This document shows, one piece after another, positions 8,720-17,141 of a stretch of DNA of 35,799 bases. The position numbers and the translations under genes are program-made. Numbering within the stretch: the stretch's first letter is position 1; each line of letters starts with the position of its first letter. The notes under the pieces were generated by a model, which was given only the letters and a program-made list of their open reading frames with translations, searched no databases and had not been told where the DNA came from. Source of the stretch: an uncultured Fidelibacterota bacterium (GTDB lineage Bacteria; Fidelibacterota; Marinisomatia; Marinisomatales; TCS55); NCBI GenBank assembly GCA_913062595.1, contig CAJXWT010000014.1:1-35799 (forward strand). Direction: 5' to 3'.

Positions 8720-11074
8720 ATGAATCGATTACCAGTCCTTTTCATTCTATTGGGAGTGTTATTTGGACAAGCCAGAATAGGTGAGTGGCTGGCGTATACT
8801 GCACCCCTCCATATCAATGATATTACTGGTTTTGAACAGCAAGCTGTTTGTGCGACGAATGGCGGTTTACTGATATATGATCAGGATGAAGATACCTTTA
8901 ATACGTTAACGGTTATTGATCAACTTGCCGGCACTGGGATCAATGTGGTTGAAATTGGCCAGTATGGCCATTTGTGGCTTGGCGGTGTGAGTCCGAACGG
9001 TTTTGTTCAGGTTTACGATCTTAAGAAGCAAAACAGCATCGCAGAATTTGATTTTGGTTTAACTGAGATTATTGACATATCTATAACAGACTCTATTGGT
9101 TTTGTCGCGTTTCTGGAAAATCAGGACTGGGGCCTAATGGAATTTATTTATCGTGATGAGAATTGGATTTATCGTGATGTATATCGTAATTGGCCGACAG
9201 ACTTTGAATCAATTAATGCAATAGAGGTCTGGGACGATGATGTTATGGTGGCCACAGAACAAGGATTATTTGTTGGTGATTGGCGAGGATCAAATCTGAA
9301 GGATCCAACAAGTTGGGGACAGCCATACACAGCGCTGACCGGTAATATCAGCAGCCTGCATGCAAATGGCAGTAATCTATTATTGGTACATGAAAGGAAT
9401 GTATACCAGTTAACGCCAAATACATCGATGCCATTGACTTTACTTTGGGATTATTTTTCCGATACGGATCTATTCATTGATATAACTCAGGACTTAGATG
9501 GATCCCTCTGGGGTATACTTGACCGGAAATTCATGAAATTGAGTGAAACGGCAATTGATTGGCAACTGGACGTGCATTCCAGGTATTCATTCACGTGTTT
9601 AACCGAAATGCCTGATGGCCAAATAATTGCTGGATCGGAGATAGGTATTACATTGATTGATCAGGACAATCAAACACTGACCCGAGAAATACCGAACGCG
9701 CCGCTGACAAACCAGATATCTGCAGTAACTGTATTGAATGATGGTCGGCTTGTTGCCGGTTCAAAGTATGGTCTTTCTATCAAAGAAACATGGGGTTGGC
9801 GAAATATCGCTGAATCGGATGAGATAATTCTTGCACCAACCTATAATGAATCACGCTTTGCTGTAGATTATATACCCGTTGATTTTGGCGGTTTTGTAGC
9901 TGATATGGAACAGGGGCCAGATGGTCTACTGTATTGCGCCATCCGTGGGACATACCCTGAACCACGTCGCCATGGAGGGGGTATCATAATAATTGATATA
10001 GATAATCCTGAGAATTTCACTTTGATAGATACTGCAGTGTTGGATTATTACGCCAATGAATATATGGTTGTAAAGGATCTTGAATTCGATGCCTCAGGTA
10101 TTCTCTGGGGAGCGAACGCTTATGCTACAACGCGAGGAAACCCGATTACGGTACTGGATGCAAATAAATCCTGGGGCTCATTTAGTGTAACTAACTCTGG
10201 AAATATCCTAAGCTATACGCCCAATACTATTGGGTTTGATTCATTCGGTCGTGTTTGGATTGGTTCATTTGAGGACGATTTGAATACATCACCAGCACGG
10301 AATGGTGGTTTGGTATATCTGGATTATGAGGGTAGTGTAATCAATCCTACCAGTACAGAATGGGGTTCAGTTGATATCAACCCCGGTTATACCAATAATA
10401 CTGTATGGTCATTGGCGATTAATGATGAAGATATACTATATGCGCTCACCCCTATTGGTTTATTGCAATTGACCTTACAATTCTCAAATGCTGACCCTGT
10501 CAAAAAATATGGTTATGTATATTTCCCAAATATTTCTTACGGAAAAGGATCAAAGGTTCGGCTTGACTCTAGAAATAATGTTTGGACCACCTCGCCAACA
10601 CAAGGTGTCCATGTCCTAACATCAGGAGCAACGTATTGGCCGGATATAAATGGTTTCAAACGAGATAATAGTCAATTGCTCTCAAATGAAGTGGCTGATA
10701 TTGCGTTTAATAATGGGGAAGGTTTGGCCTATATAGCGACCAGTCAGGGAATTAGTGTATTGCGTATGCCTTTTGCAGTCCGAAAGGATAGCTACAACCA
10801 AACACGGGTGTTCCCCAGCCCGTATCATCTGCCCAGTATTTCGCCACTAGTTATTGATGGCTTAATGGATGAAAGTACCTGTAAGGTAATGACCGTTACC
10901 GGGAGAGTGATCCGTACGCTTTTGGTCAGTAACGCAGGGGTAAATGGTTATCAAGCCTATTGGGATGGAAAAGATAGTAAAGGTAGATGGGCTGATACAG
11001 GTGTTTACCTAATAAGTATTTATAGGGATGGCGGGGAGTCAGGGTTCGAGAAAATTGCTGTAATTCAGGATTGA
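8720..11074 (+). CDS. PorZ-like two-component-regulator propeller protein with FlgD/T9SS-like C-terminal domain
   Basis: A 784-residue exported protein from ATG 8720. This start, one base after the protease stop, gives a clean signal peptide ending near F-G-Q; an in-frame ATG at 8663 would overlap the protease gene and add an unlikely leader. The body is repeated propeller blades with recurring G-x-L-x-x-Y/W-x-x and N-x-I-x-x-I/L elements, e.g. A-T-N-G-G-L-L-I-Y-D near the start and A-T-S-Q-G-I-S-V-L near the end. The last 85 or so residues have a FlgD-Ig/T9SS-like domain: F-P-S-P-Y, then Y-W-D-G-K-D-S-K-G-R, then D-T-G-V-Y-L-I-S-I. In Bacteroidetes, PorZ is a surface part of the type IX secretion attachment complex. 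A comparable role is inferred here; a generic surface propeller protein is the alternative. Confidence 0.82.
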   Translation: MNRLPVLFILLGVLFGQARIGEWLAYTAPLHINDITGFEQQAVCATNGGLLIYDQDEDTFNTLTVIDQLAGTGINVVEIGQYGHLWLGGVSPNGFVQVYDLKKQNSIAEFDFGLTEIIDISITDSIGFVAFLENQDWGLMEFIYRDENWIYRDVYRNWPTDFESINAIEVWDDDVMVATEQGLFVGDWRGSNLKDPTSWGQPYTALTGNISSLHANGSNLLLVHERNVYQLTPNTSMPLTLLWDYFSDTDLFIDITQDLDGSLWGILDRKFMKLSETAIDWQLDVHSRYSFTCLTEMPDGQIIAGSEIGITLIDQDNQTLTREIPNAPLTNQISAVTVLNDGRLVAGSKYGLSIKETWGWRNIAESDEIILAPTYNESRFAVDYIPVDFGGFVADMEQGPDGLLYCAIRGTYPEPRRHGGGIIIIDIDNPENFTLIDTAVLDYYANEYMVVKDLEFDASGILWGANAYATTRGNPITVLDANKSWGSFSVTNSGNILSYTPNTIGFDSFGRVWIGSFEDDLNTSPARNGGLVYLDYEGSVINPTSTEWGSVDINPGYTNNTVWSLAINDEDILYALTPIGLLQLTLQFSNADPVKKYGYVYFPNISYGKGSKVRLDSRNNVWTTSPTQGVHVLTSGATYWPDINGFKRDNSQLLSNEVADIAFNNGEGLAYIATSQGISVLRMPFAVRKDSYNQTRVFPSPYHLPSISPLVIDGLMDESTCKVMTVTGRVIRTLLVSNAGVNGYQAYWDGKDSKGRWADTGVYLISIYRDGGESGFEKIAVIQD

Positions 11075-11087
11075 GTACGAATCAATA

Positions 11088-12152
11088 TTAGTTCTTTCGC
11101 TCAATAAACTCCGGCATTAAACCGAATTCCTGTTCCAATTCATCGGCAATACCTCGAATCATTTGTTTGCGCTCAGCATAAGGTAAAAACGCACTTTTTA
11201 TAGCCATAATTATCATTTCTCTAAAGTCATGCAGTTTAAATCCGAATAACTTATGTGCCAGCAAAAACTCCTTTGTCAGGGTGGTGCCGGACATTAAACG
11301 GTTATCTGTGTTTATGGTGACTCTAATTCCCTGATCATAATAATATTTCAACGGATGATATTTCAGAGATCGTATGGATCTTGTCTGCCAGTTAGATGTC
11401 AAACAAATCTCGAGAGTGATGCGGTGGTCATTCACATAGTTCATTAGGTCTTTATTCTCCTTAAGTCGTGTGCCATGACCAATTCGGTGTGCGCCACAAT
11501 GGTGGATTGCCTGGTGTATAGAACTAGGTCCATACGCTTCTCCAGCATGAATTGTAGCATTGATATTATTATTCAAAATCATATAAAAAGCTTCTTGATG
11601 GTCCTTCGCTGGAAAATTTTCTTCTGCACCTGCCAAATCAAATCCAACAACACCTTTATTTTTATAACGGACGGTTAGGTCGGCAAGTTTCAGTGATGCT
11701 GCAGCCGAGATGTTGCGTATTCCGCAAACAATAATACCAGATTTTACTCCAAAATCCTTTTGACCACGCTGCAACCCTCTTCGAACCGCTTCAACAGACT
11801 CGCCTATGGTCATTTCTTTTTCTGTGTGTAATATGGGTGAATAACGAATTTCTATATAGCGTACATTTTCTTTGGCTACATCCTCAATTAATTCATATGC
11901 AGTTCGCCTTAGCGCCTCGGGTGTTTGCATGACGCTAAGTGTTATATCGAATCGTTTTATGTAGTCTTCCAAGGATCCTCGGGTTTTACCAATAACCAAT
12001 AGCTTAGATAATTTATCAGAACTGGAAGTTGGCAGAGTAACCTTATCTTGTTTGGCCAGATCTAGGATTGTTGGTATACGCAAGGAACCATCAAGGTGAC
12101 AGTGAAGCTCCACCTTAGGCAGCTTTTGCAGCAGAGATGCATTTATTTTCAT
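11088..12152 (-). CDS. add: Adenosine deaminase
   Basis: A 354-residue metal-dependent amidohydrolase converting adenosine (or deoxyadenosine) to inosine in the cytosol. The motifs are complete: H17-x-H19 in V-E-L-H-C-H-L-D-G, the H-A-G-E substrate motif, H-R-I-G-H-G with the catalytic His, C-L-T-S-N, and N-T-D-N-R followed by S-G-T-T-L-T-K-E. The C-L-T-S-N and N-T-D-N-R variants differ from E. coli Add but, as I recall, are usual in one bacterial subgroup. Its ATG overlaps the stop of the upstream OPT transporter by four bases (12149-12152), so the two are translationally coupled. Its 3' end faces the PorZ-like gene across 13 bases. 6-Aminodeoxyfutalosine deaminase is a related alternative but less likely. 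Confidence 0.92.
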   Translation of the reverse strand: MKINASLLQKLPKVELHCHLDGSLRIPTILDLAKQDKVTLPTSSSDKLSKLLVIGKTRGSLEDYIKRFDITLSVMQTPEALRRTAYELIEDVAKENVRYIEIRYSPILHTEKEMTIGESVEAVRRGLQRGQKDFGVKSGIIVCGIRNISAAASLKLADLTVRYKNKGVVGFDLAGAEENFPAKDHQEAFYMILNNNINATIHAGEAYGPSSIHQAIHHCGAHRIGHGTRLKENKDLMNYVNDHRITLEICLTSNWQTRSIRSLKYHPLKYYYDQGIRVTINTDNRLMSGTTLTKEFLLAHKLFGFKLHDFREMIIMAIKSAFLPYAERKQMIRGIADELEQEFGLMPEFIERKN

Positions 12153-14002
12153 TTTTTAATAACGGTTTTATATAACCAGTATATTACGCCAAGAAAAGCG
12201 GCTATTCCTAAAATATCATATCCGGGATAGATTGGCCACCAATCTTTATTTCCTGTAACAAATATTGGTACTGCAACAAGAATACCCATTAAAGCCTCCC
12301 CAGTAATTAATCCGGAAGCAAGTAATAGCCCCTTCTTTTCTGCAGCCACTGATGAACCAGTTTTTTTGCCCAAATGATTTATCATCCCTCCAATAAAAAT
12401 TGGCACGGTTAATTCAATAGGTAAATAAATTCCAACTGCCACGGCCAGTACTGGTATTCGAAAATCGGATCCGCGTTTTTCCTGTCGGATGTCCAATATA
12501 ATCAAAATAATAGCTATAACGGTACCAATGTATACAAAATTCCAAGGCAGGTTTCCTGTGAATACACCATCTGCGACCGACTTCATTAATGTAGCCTGCG
12601 GTGCAGATAATGCCGGCGATCCGATTGTGTATGCTGTGTCTAAAATATCCAATACTAGCCCTAAAACAAGCGCTGCACTTACCGTGCCAATCACCTGCAT
12701 AATTTGCTGTTTCCATGGTGTAGCGCCAATAATATAGCCAGTTTTCAGATCCTGCAAATTATCGCCGCCGATGGCCGCTGCACAGCATACGATCGCACCT
12801 ACCATGATGGCGCCGGCTGGACCAACTTCTGAATCGGCACCAAGAAGAACAAGTAATAACAAAGAAGTAAATAGAATAGTTGCTATGGTAACCCCTGAGA
12901 TAGGGTTATTAGATGATCCAACAACACCAGCCATATAGGAAGCAACAGCCGAGAATAAAAAACCAAAAATTACCATTACAACAGTGAGTAAGACTGCGAT
13001 GACCACTGATTGGATAATTTCCAAATATAATAGAAAAACCGGAATGAGCATAATCAGTAGAATCAGTCCCACATAATTAATAGGAATATCCCTTTCTTCA
13101 GTTGGGATATCGACATCGCTGGTTTTTTGTTTCAGCGCTTCTAAACTGGTTCTAATACCAATAATAAGCGGATTAAATAATTTAATAAGTGACCAGATTC
13201 CTCCAATAACCATGGCACCGACGCCCATATATCTAATCTTTGAATTCCAGATATTGTATGCTGCATCTAAGGGCTCTCCTTCAAAACCGTTTATGGCTGA
13301 ATAAATTGGAATCGCAATTCCCCAGGAAATTAGACCACCGGCCAAGACAAGGATTCCAATATTGCGACCAACGATTAAGCCGACAGAAAGCAAGGCAGGT
13401 GATAAATTCGTACCCAATCCAAAGATTGATTTTCCAAAATTTGTTGCGCCTTCTAAAATAATATTCCACATGGAAAAACCCTGTTCTGCTAATTTCATTA
13501 ATCCACCAGCTAGGCCAGACATAATGATCATCTTTAACCCACTAGTTGCTTCATCATCAGTGCCAGTTCTGGCTTGTTCACCAGCTTTGAGAATTTCTGC
13601 AGTTGCTATTCCTTCAGGGTACTGAAGTTTAGCGACCAAGATGAAGGCTCTTCGCAGTGGTATAGTAAACATGACACCTATGATTCCACCAACAGTAGCA
13701 ATTTTTGCAACTTCGAGGTAATCAAAGTCCTGCCAATAACCAAGTAGAACTAACGCTGGAATAGTAAATATGACACCAGCTGCTAGTGATTCTCCTGCAG
13801 ATGCTGCAGTCTGTACTAAATTATTTTCTAATATATTTGATTGCTTAAAAAGAGCAAGAACACCCATGGATATAACGGCGGCTGGAATCGAAGCTGATAT
13901 TGTCATACCGGCAAATAAACCAAGATATGCCATAGCGCCAGACATTAACATGGATAGCAGTATTCCAAGAATTATTGCTTTGAAGGTGATCTCATTTTTC
14001 AT
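12149..14002 (-). CDS. OPT-family transporter (oligopeptide/metal-chelate type)
   Basis: About 617 residues from ATG at 14002 (complement). I preferred this start to the in-frame ATG at 14041 because the family begins with a short hydrophilic lead such as K-N-E-I-T-F-K-A before the first membrane helix. There are roughly 14-16 hydrophobic segments. Diagnostic stretches are A-Y-L-G-L-F-A-G-M-T-I-S-A-S-I-P-A-A near the N terminus, Q-Y-P-E-G-I-A-T-A-E in the middle, and G-G-D-N-L-Q-D-L-K-T-G-Y in the second half. Prokaryotic OPT proteins import oligopeptides or peptide/metal chelates using a cation gradient; the substrate here is unknown. It is the first gene of a two-gene unit with adenosine deaminase, and it is divergent from the riboswitch-controlled receptor. 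Confidence 0.92.
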   Translation of the reverse strand: MKNEITFKAIILGILLSMLMSGAMAYLGLFAGMTISASIPAAVISMGVLALFKQSNILENNLVQTAASAGESLAAGVIFTIPALVLLGYWQDFDYLEVAKIATVGGIIGVMFTIPLRRAFILVAKLQYPEGIATAEILKAGEQARTGTDDEATSGLKMIIMSGLAGGLMKLAEQGFSMWNIILEGATNFGKSIFGLGTNLSPALLSVGLIVGRNIGILVLAGGLISWGIAIPIYSAINGFEGEPLDAAYNIWNSKIRYMGVGAMVIGGIWSLIKLFNPLIIGIRTSLEALKQKTSDVDIPTEERDIPINYVGLILLIMLIPVFLLYLEIIQSVVIAVLLTVVMVIFGFLFSAVASYMAGVVGSSNNPISGVTIATILFTSLLLLVLLGADSEVGPAGAIMVGAIVCCAAAIGGDNLQDLKTGYIIGATPWKQQIMQVIGTVSAALVLGLVLDILDTAYTIGSPALSAPQATLMKSVADGVFTGNLPWNFVYIGTVIAIILIILDIRQEKRGSDFRIPVLAVAVGIYLPIELTVPIFIGGMINHLGKKTGSSVAAEKKGLLLASGLITGEALMGILVAVPIFVTGNKDWWPIYPGYDILGIAAFLGVIYWLYKTVIKK

Positions 14003-14113
14003 ATTAGCCCTTTTTACAAAGGGCTGAGAAAGTAGGTACATATATTTAGCTGAGCAAGAGCTCTAATATCGATTGGTCTTTCACTAACTAGAACTTGTAG
14101 TGTAAATTACAGC

Positions 14114-14197
14114 CAAACAAGGGGTGCTGTTCTGAACCAGACCGAACCGCTGAGAATAAACCCTTTGAACCTGATCTGGATAATGCCAGCGTAGGAA
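14114..14197 (+). promoter_or_regulatory. TPP (THI-box) riboswitch
   Basis: All conserved blocks of the thiamine pyrophosphate aptamer are present in order: GGGGTGCT (14121-14128), CTGAGA (14150-14155), AACCCTTT (14159-14166), CCTGATCTGG (14170-14179) and ATAATGCCAGCGTAGG (14180-14195). Helix P2 pairs AAGGG (14119-14123) with CCCTT (14161-14165). The P4 arm pairs CTGG (14176-14179) with CCAG (14186-14189). P3 has a GTTC/GAAC core. The final GTAGGAA abuts the ATG at 14198, so the only purine-rich ribosome-binding candidate, AGGAA, is inside the aptamer. TPP binding should therefore block translation initiation of the receptor. No separate terminator hairpin is visible. Confidence 0.94.
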
Positions 14198-16510
14198 ATG
14201 AATTACATAACCAGACTCTGTATTCCCCTTCATTTTATATCCATAATCAGTGCCCAGATTTCTGGAATTGTACTAGACGCTTATTCAGCACAACCAATTG
14301 AAGGTGTGAACATTACTTCGGAAGATCTAGGGACATCGACAAATGCGGATGGTGAGTTCCAGTTAGATGTTAATGAGAGATCAATACTTCAATTCTCTCA
14401 TATTGGTTATTATACAATAGAATTAGCCGCAATAAACGAAATGGTTGTAATACTTGAGGAAAAAGTAATTGATGCAGAAGAGATTATCGTTCATGCGGGT
14501 CTAACGGATGAAACGCTACAAAGGATCGCTTCCAGTGTAACTGTGTTTACGAAACGGGATATCAAAGAAAATGGGGGAAAACACTTTCAATTTTTAACAG
14601 ATTACATCCCCAATTTGAACTGGGCAGGCGGTACCAGTCGGCCGCGATATTTCCAGATACGTGGTGTAGGCGAACGTAGTCATTATTTCGGCGAAGGTCC
14701 GCCCAACTTTTCCGTGGGATTTGTACTGGACGATATTGATCTCAGTGGACTTGGTATGGCTGGAATACTGCATGATATTGAACAGGTTGAAGTATTTAAA
14801 GGACCCCAATCTTCCGTGTATGGTCCCAATGCCATGGCTGGCTTGATTATGCTGCGGTCTACGGCACCCCAAGACAGTTTTGAGTCTGACCTGACAGCAA
14901 CCTATGGGTCAGATAATCACTACAGACTTGGCCTGGTTGGCAACGCAAAAATTATGAGGGGGTTGAGCCTTCGGGTGAGTGGTTTTAAAAATTATTCAGA
15001 TGGCTTTCGGGAAAACGTGTCCAAGAATACCACTAATTCGAACAAACGGGATGAATTGTTGTTACGGACAAAATTTAAATTTAAACCTAATGAAAAATTA
15101 TTACTTGTTGGAACCATCATGATTGCGAATCTAGATAACGGTTATGACGCTTGGGCACCTGACAACAATCAGGATTTTACGACCTATTCAAATCAGCAAG
15201 GGCAGGATAGCCAGAAATCAACGGCTTTTTCTCTACGAGCAAATCTAGGTTTACCTGAGCGAATTGATCTCACAAGCATCACATCCTATTCTGAAACTGA
15301 TCTTGTTCACAGTTATGATGGTGATTGGGCGGACGACACATACTGGTATGATAACCATAATTTTAATCCTGAAGTGGAAGGGTGGTCTTATGAATTCTTT
15401 GATAGTAATGAAAAAAATCGATCATCACTTACGCAAGAGCTAAGGGCTTCCATTGGTTCTTTTATCATTGGAGGGTACTATAAGCACCTCAAAGAACAGG
15501 ATAACGCTTCTGGCTACCTTTTTGGTGGGATGGCAACTAAAGGTACAGGCACTTATGAATTTAATGTGCTTGCAGGATACGCGCAGTATGCTTACCATTT
15601 TTCTTCTGTATTAAGATTGATTGGAAATTTCCGTTATGAAACCAACAAAATAATTTATAACGGGACTTATCTGGGGTATGATGCTGCTTTACCGCCTGTT
15701 GAATTTGATTTAGAGCACAGCATGGTGGGATTTAAGGGGGCACTCCAGTATCAGGATGATCAATTCACAAGTTATTACCTGTCATTTGCCCAAGGATATA
15801 AATCTGGCGGCGTAAATCAGCAGCCATTCCTAGCAGAAAAAAACAGACCTTTTGAACCAGAATATATTCAAAATATGGAGCTGGGTTTCAAAAGAATGAT
15901 AGATAATTACAGTGATCGGCTGACAGTATTCATCGGTAATAGAAGAGATCAACAAGTGTCTGTTTCCAGTCAGCAAGTATCGGGAGATCCCAACAGTTTT
16001 TATTATTTTACATCAAATGCAGGCTCAGGATGGCTTGCGGGCCTGGAGTGGGACCATGATCATGTTATAACATCAAATGTACATTTAACCTTTTCACTAG
16101 GTTACCTGGATACCAAGGTAGAAGAATTTTCATACCAAATGGATTCTACAACTATTGGGATTGGTGGAAACAGAGCAGCAGCTATGGCCCCAAAATTAAC
16201 CGGATCGTTTGGATTCGATTGGCGGGACAAATCTGGATTGTTTGCGCGGACAGGCATGACCTATAAGGACACTTATTATTTTTCAGATAGTCACAACCAA
16301 ATTTCCAATTCCTATTTTCTAATAAATTTATCGTTTGGTAAAACTATTGACGCAGCCACTATCACATTTTGGGCTCGAAATATTTTTGATAAAAGATATG
16401 CAATTCGGGGCTTTTATTTTGGGTTAATTCCACCAGACTATCCAGATGAACTGTGGCTTAGTTATGGTGACCCCAGGCAAATCGGTTTAACATTCGATTA
16501 TAAATTATAA
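14198..16510 (+). CDS. TonB-dependent outer-membrane receptor, probable thiamine/thiamine-precursor importer
   Basis: A 770-residue receptor. The signal peptide covers residues 1-20. A CarboxypepD_reg-like domain follows (about 21-90: S-G-I-V-L-D-A, then G-T-S-T-N-A-D-G-E-F). The plug domain (about 105-220) contains Q-I-R-G-V-G-E-R and V-E-V-F-K-G-P-Q-S-S-V-Y-G-P-N-A-M-A-G. The rest is a 22-strand-type barrel ending in aromatic-rich strands (L-T-F-D-Y-K-L). The substrate assignment rests on the TPP riboswitch immediately upstream, as known for thiamine receptors of Bacteroidetes; vitamin B1, its phosphates or pyrimidine precursors are all possible. No inner-membrane thiamine transporter or thi gene lies next to it, so uptake must be completed by a gene elsewhere. 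Confidence 0.93.
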   Translation: MNYITRLCIPLHFISIISAQISGIVLDAYSAQPIEGVNITSEDLGTSTNADGEFQLDVNERSILQFSHIGYYTIELAAINEMVVILEEKVIDAEEIIVHAGLTDETLQRIASSVTVFTKRDIKENGGKHFQFLTDYIPNLNWAGGTSRPRYFQIRGVGERSHYFGEGPPNFSVGFVLDDIDLSGLGMAGILHDIEQVEVFKGPQSSVYGPNAMAGLIMLRSTAPQDSFESDLTATYGSDNHYRLGLVGNAKIMRGLSLRVSGFKNYSDGFRENVSKNTTNSNKRDELLLRTKFKFKPNEKLLLVGTIMIANLDNGYDAWAPDNNQDFTTYSNQQGQDSQKSTAFSLRANLGLPERIDLTSITSYSETDLVHSYDGDWADDTYWYDNHNFNPEVEGWSYEFFDSNEKNRSSLTQELRASIGSFIIGGYYKHLKEQDNASGYLFGGMATKGTGTYEFNVLAGYAQYAYHFSSVLRLIGNFRYETNKIIYNGTYLGYDAALPPVEFDLEHSMVGFKGALQYQDDQFTSYYLSFAQGYKSGGVNQQPFLAEKNRPFEPEYIQNMELGFKRMIDNYSDRLTVFIGNRRDQQVSVSSQQVSGDPNSFYYFTSNAGSGWLAGLEWDHDHVITSNVHLTFSLGYLDTKVEEFSYQMDSTTIGIGGNRAAAMAPKLTGSFGFDWRDKSGLFARTGMTYKDTYYFSDSHNQISNSYFLINLSFGKTIDAATITFWARNIFDKRYAIRGFYFGLIPPDYPDELWLSYGDPRQIGLTFDYKL

Positions 16511-16563
16511 GATTTTATTGCCACCAACCGGTTGCTACTAAATTAGGCCCGTAGTTAAATATT

Positions 16564-16586
16564 TGGTTGAAAGAAACCGTCAACCA
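16564..16586. terminator. Hairpin between convergent genes, possible bidirectional terminator
   Basis: A perfect 7-bp stem, TGGTTGA at 16564-16570 with TCAACCA at 16580-16586, encloses a 9-base loop. It lies in the 84-base gap between the 3' ends of the TonB receptor and arfB. A second small palindrome, CAACCGGTTG, lies upstream near 16528-16537. There is no strong T-run on either strand, so terminator function is tentative. Confidence 0.3.
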
Positions 16587-16594
16587 GAAAATTA

Positions 16595-17020
16595 TCAATC
16601 TGCTGATGGATCAATATTACGCCGGGACTTTTTTTTCTCACTTTGCAGACGTTTATTACGTAGCCTTTTTTCCACACTGGCCTGGTTTGGGCGAGTAGGC
16701 TTCCGACGCTTTGGTTTTTTGGCTGCCTGCTGCAAAAGAGAGATCAATTTTTCCAGTGCAACCTGTCGATTTTGACTCTGTGAACGGTGCTCGCGAGATA
16801 CGATGATCAAATTACCATCTTCGGTTAGTTTTGAACCGGCAATGGCACGTAAACGATTATAAACTTCTGCGGAAATATTCCCAGAATTTTTAGCATTAAA
16901 GCGTAGCTGTACAGCTGTAGCAACTTTGTTAACATGCTGGCCACCGGGGCCTGATGATCTGATAAACGATTCCTTTACCTCGGACTCATTAATGTATATA
17001 CTGTCTGTGATTTTTATCAT
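16595..17020 (-). CDS. arfB: Alternative ribosome-rescue factor / peptidyl-tRNA hydrolase ArfB
   Basis: A 141-residue protein with a release-factor-like catalytic domain and a basic tail. The GGQ motif is at residues 26-28 in S-S-G-P-G-G-Q-H-V-N-K-V-A-T. The C terminus from about residue 98 is rich in Lys and Arg, with K-K-P-K-R-R-K-P and a final K-K-K-S-R-R segment. ArfB uses this tail to probe the empty mRNA channel of stalled ribosomes and the GGQ loop to hydrolyse the stuck peptidyl-tRNA. Its length matches E. coli YaeJ/ArfB. It is a single gene, divergent from polA across about 120 bases. Confidence 0.93.
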   Translation of the reverse strand: MIKITDSIYINESEVKESFIRSSGPGGQHVNKVATAVQLRFNAKNSGNISAEVYNRLRAIAGSKLTEDGNLIIVSREHRSQSQNRQVALEKLISLLQQAAKKPKRRKPTRPNQASVEKRLRNKRLQSEKKKSRRNIDPSAD

Positions 17021-17141
17021 GCTATATACCTAAGCAAACTATCAGTGCATATTAACATAGCGCCCTAATTAATTTCAACATACTCGTAGGATAAATTTGA
17101 CAGTTGAGCTTGCTAAGTCGACATGGTAATTTCGGCATCCC

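Noticed and set aside
14003-14041. Upstream ATG for the OPT transporter
   Set aside because: The extra 13 residues are unlike the family's N terminus; ATG at 14002 fits.
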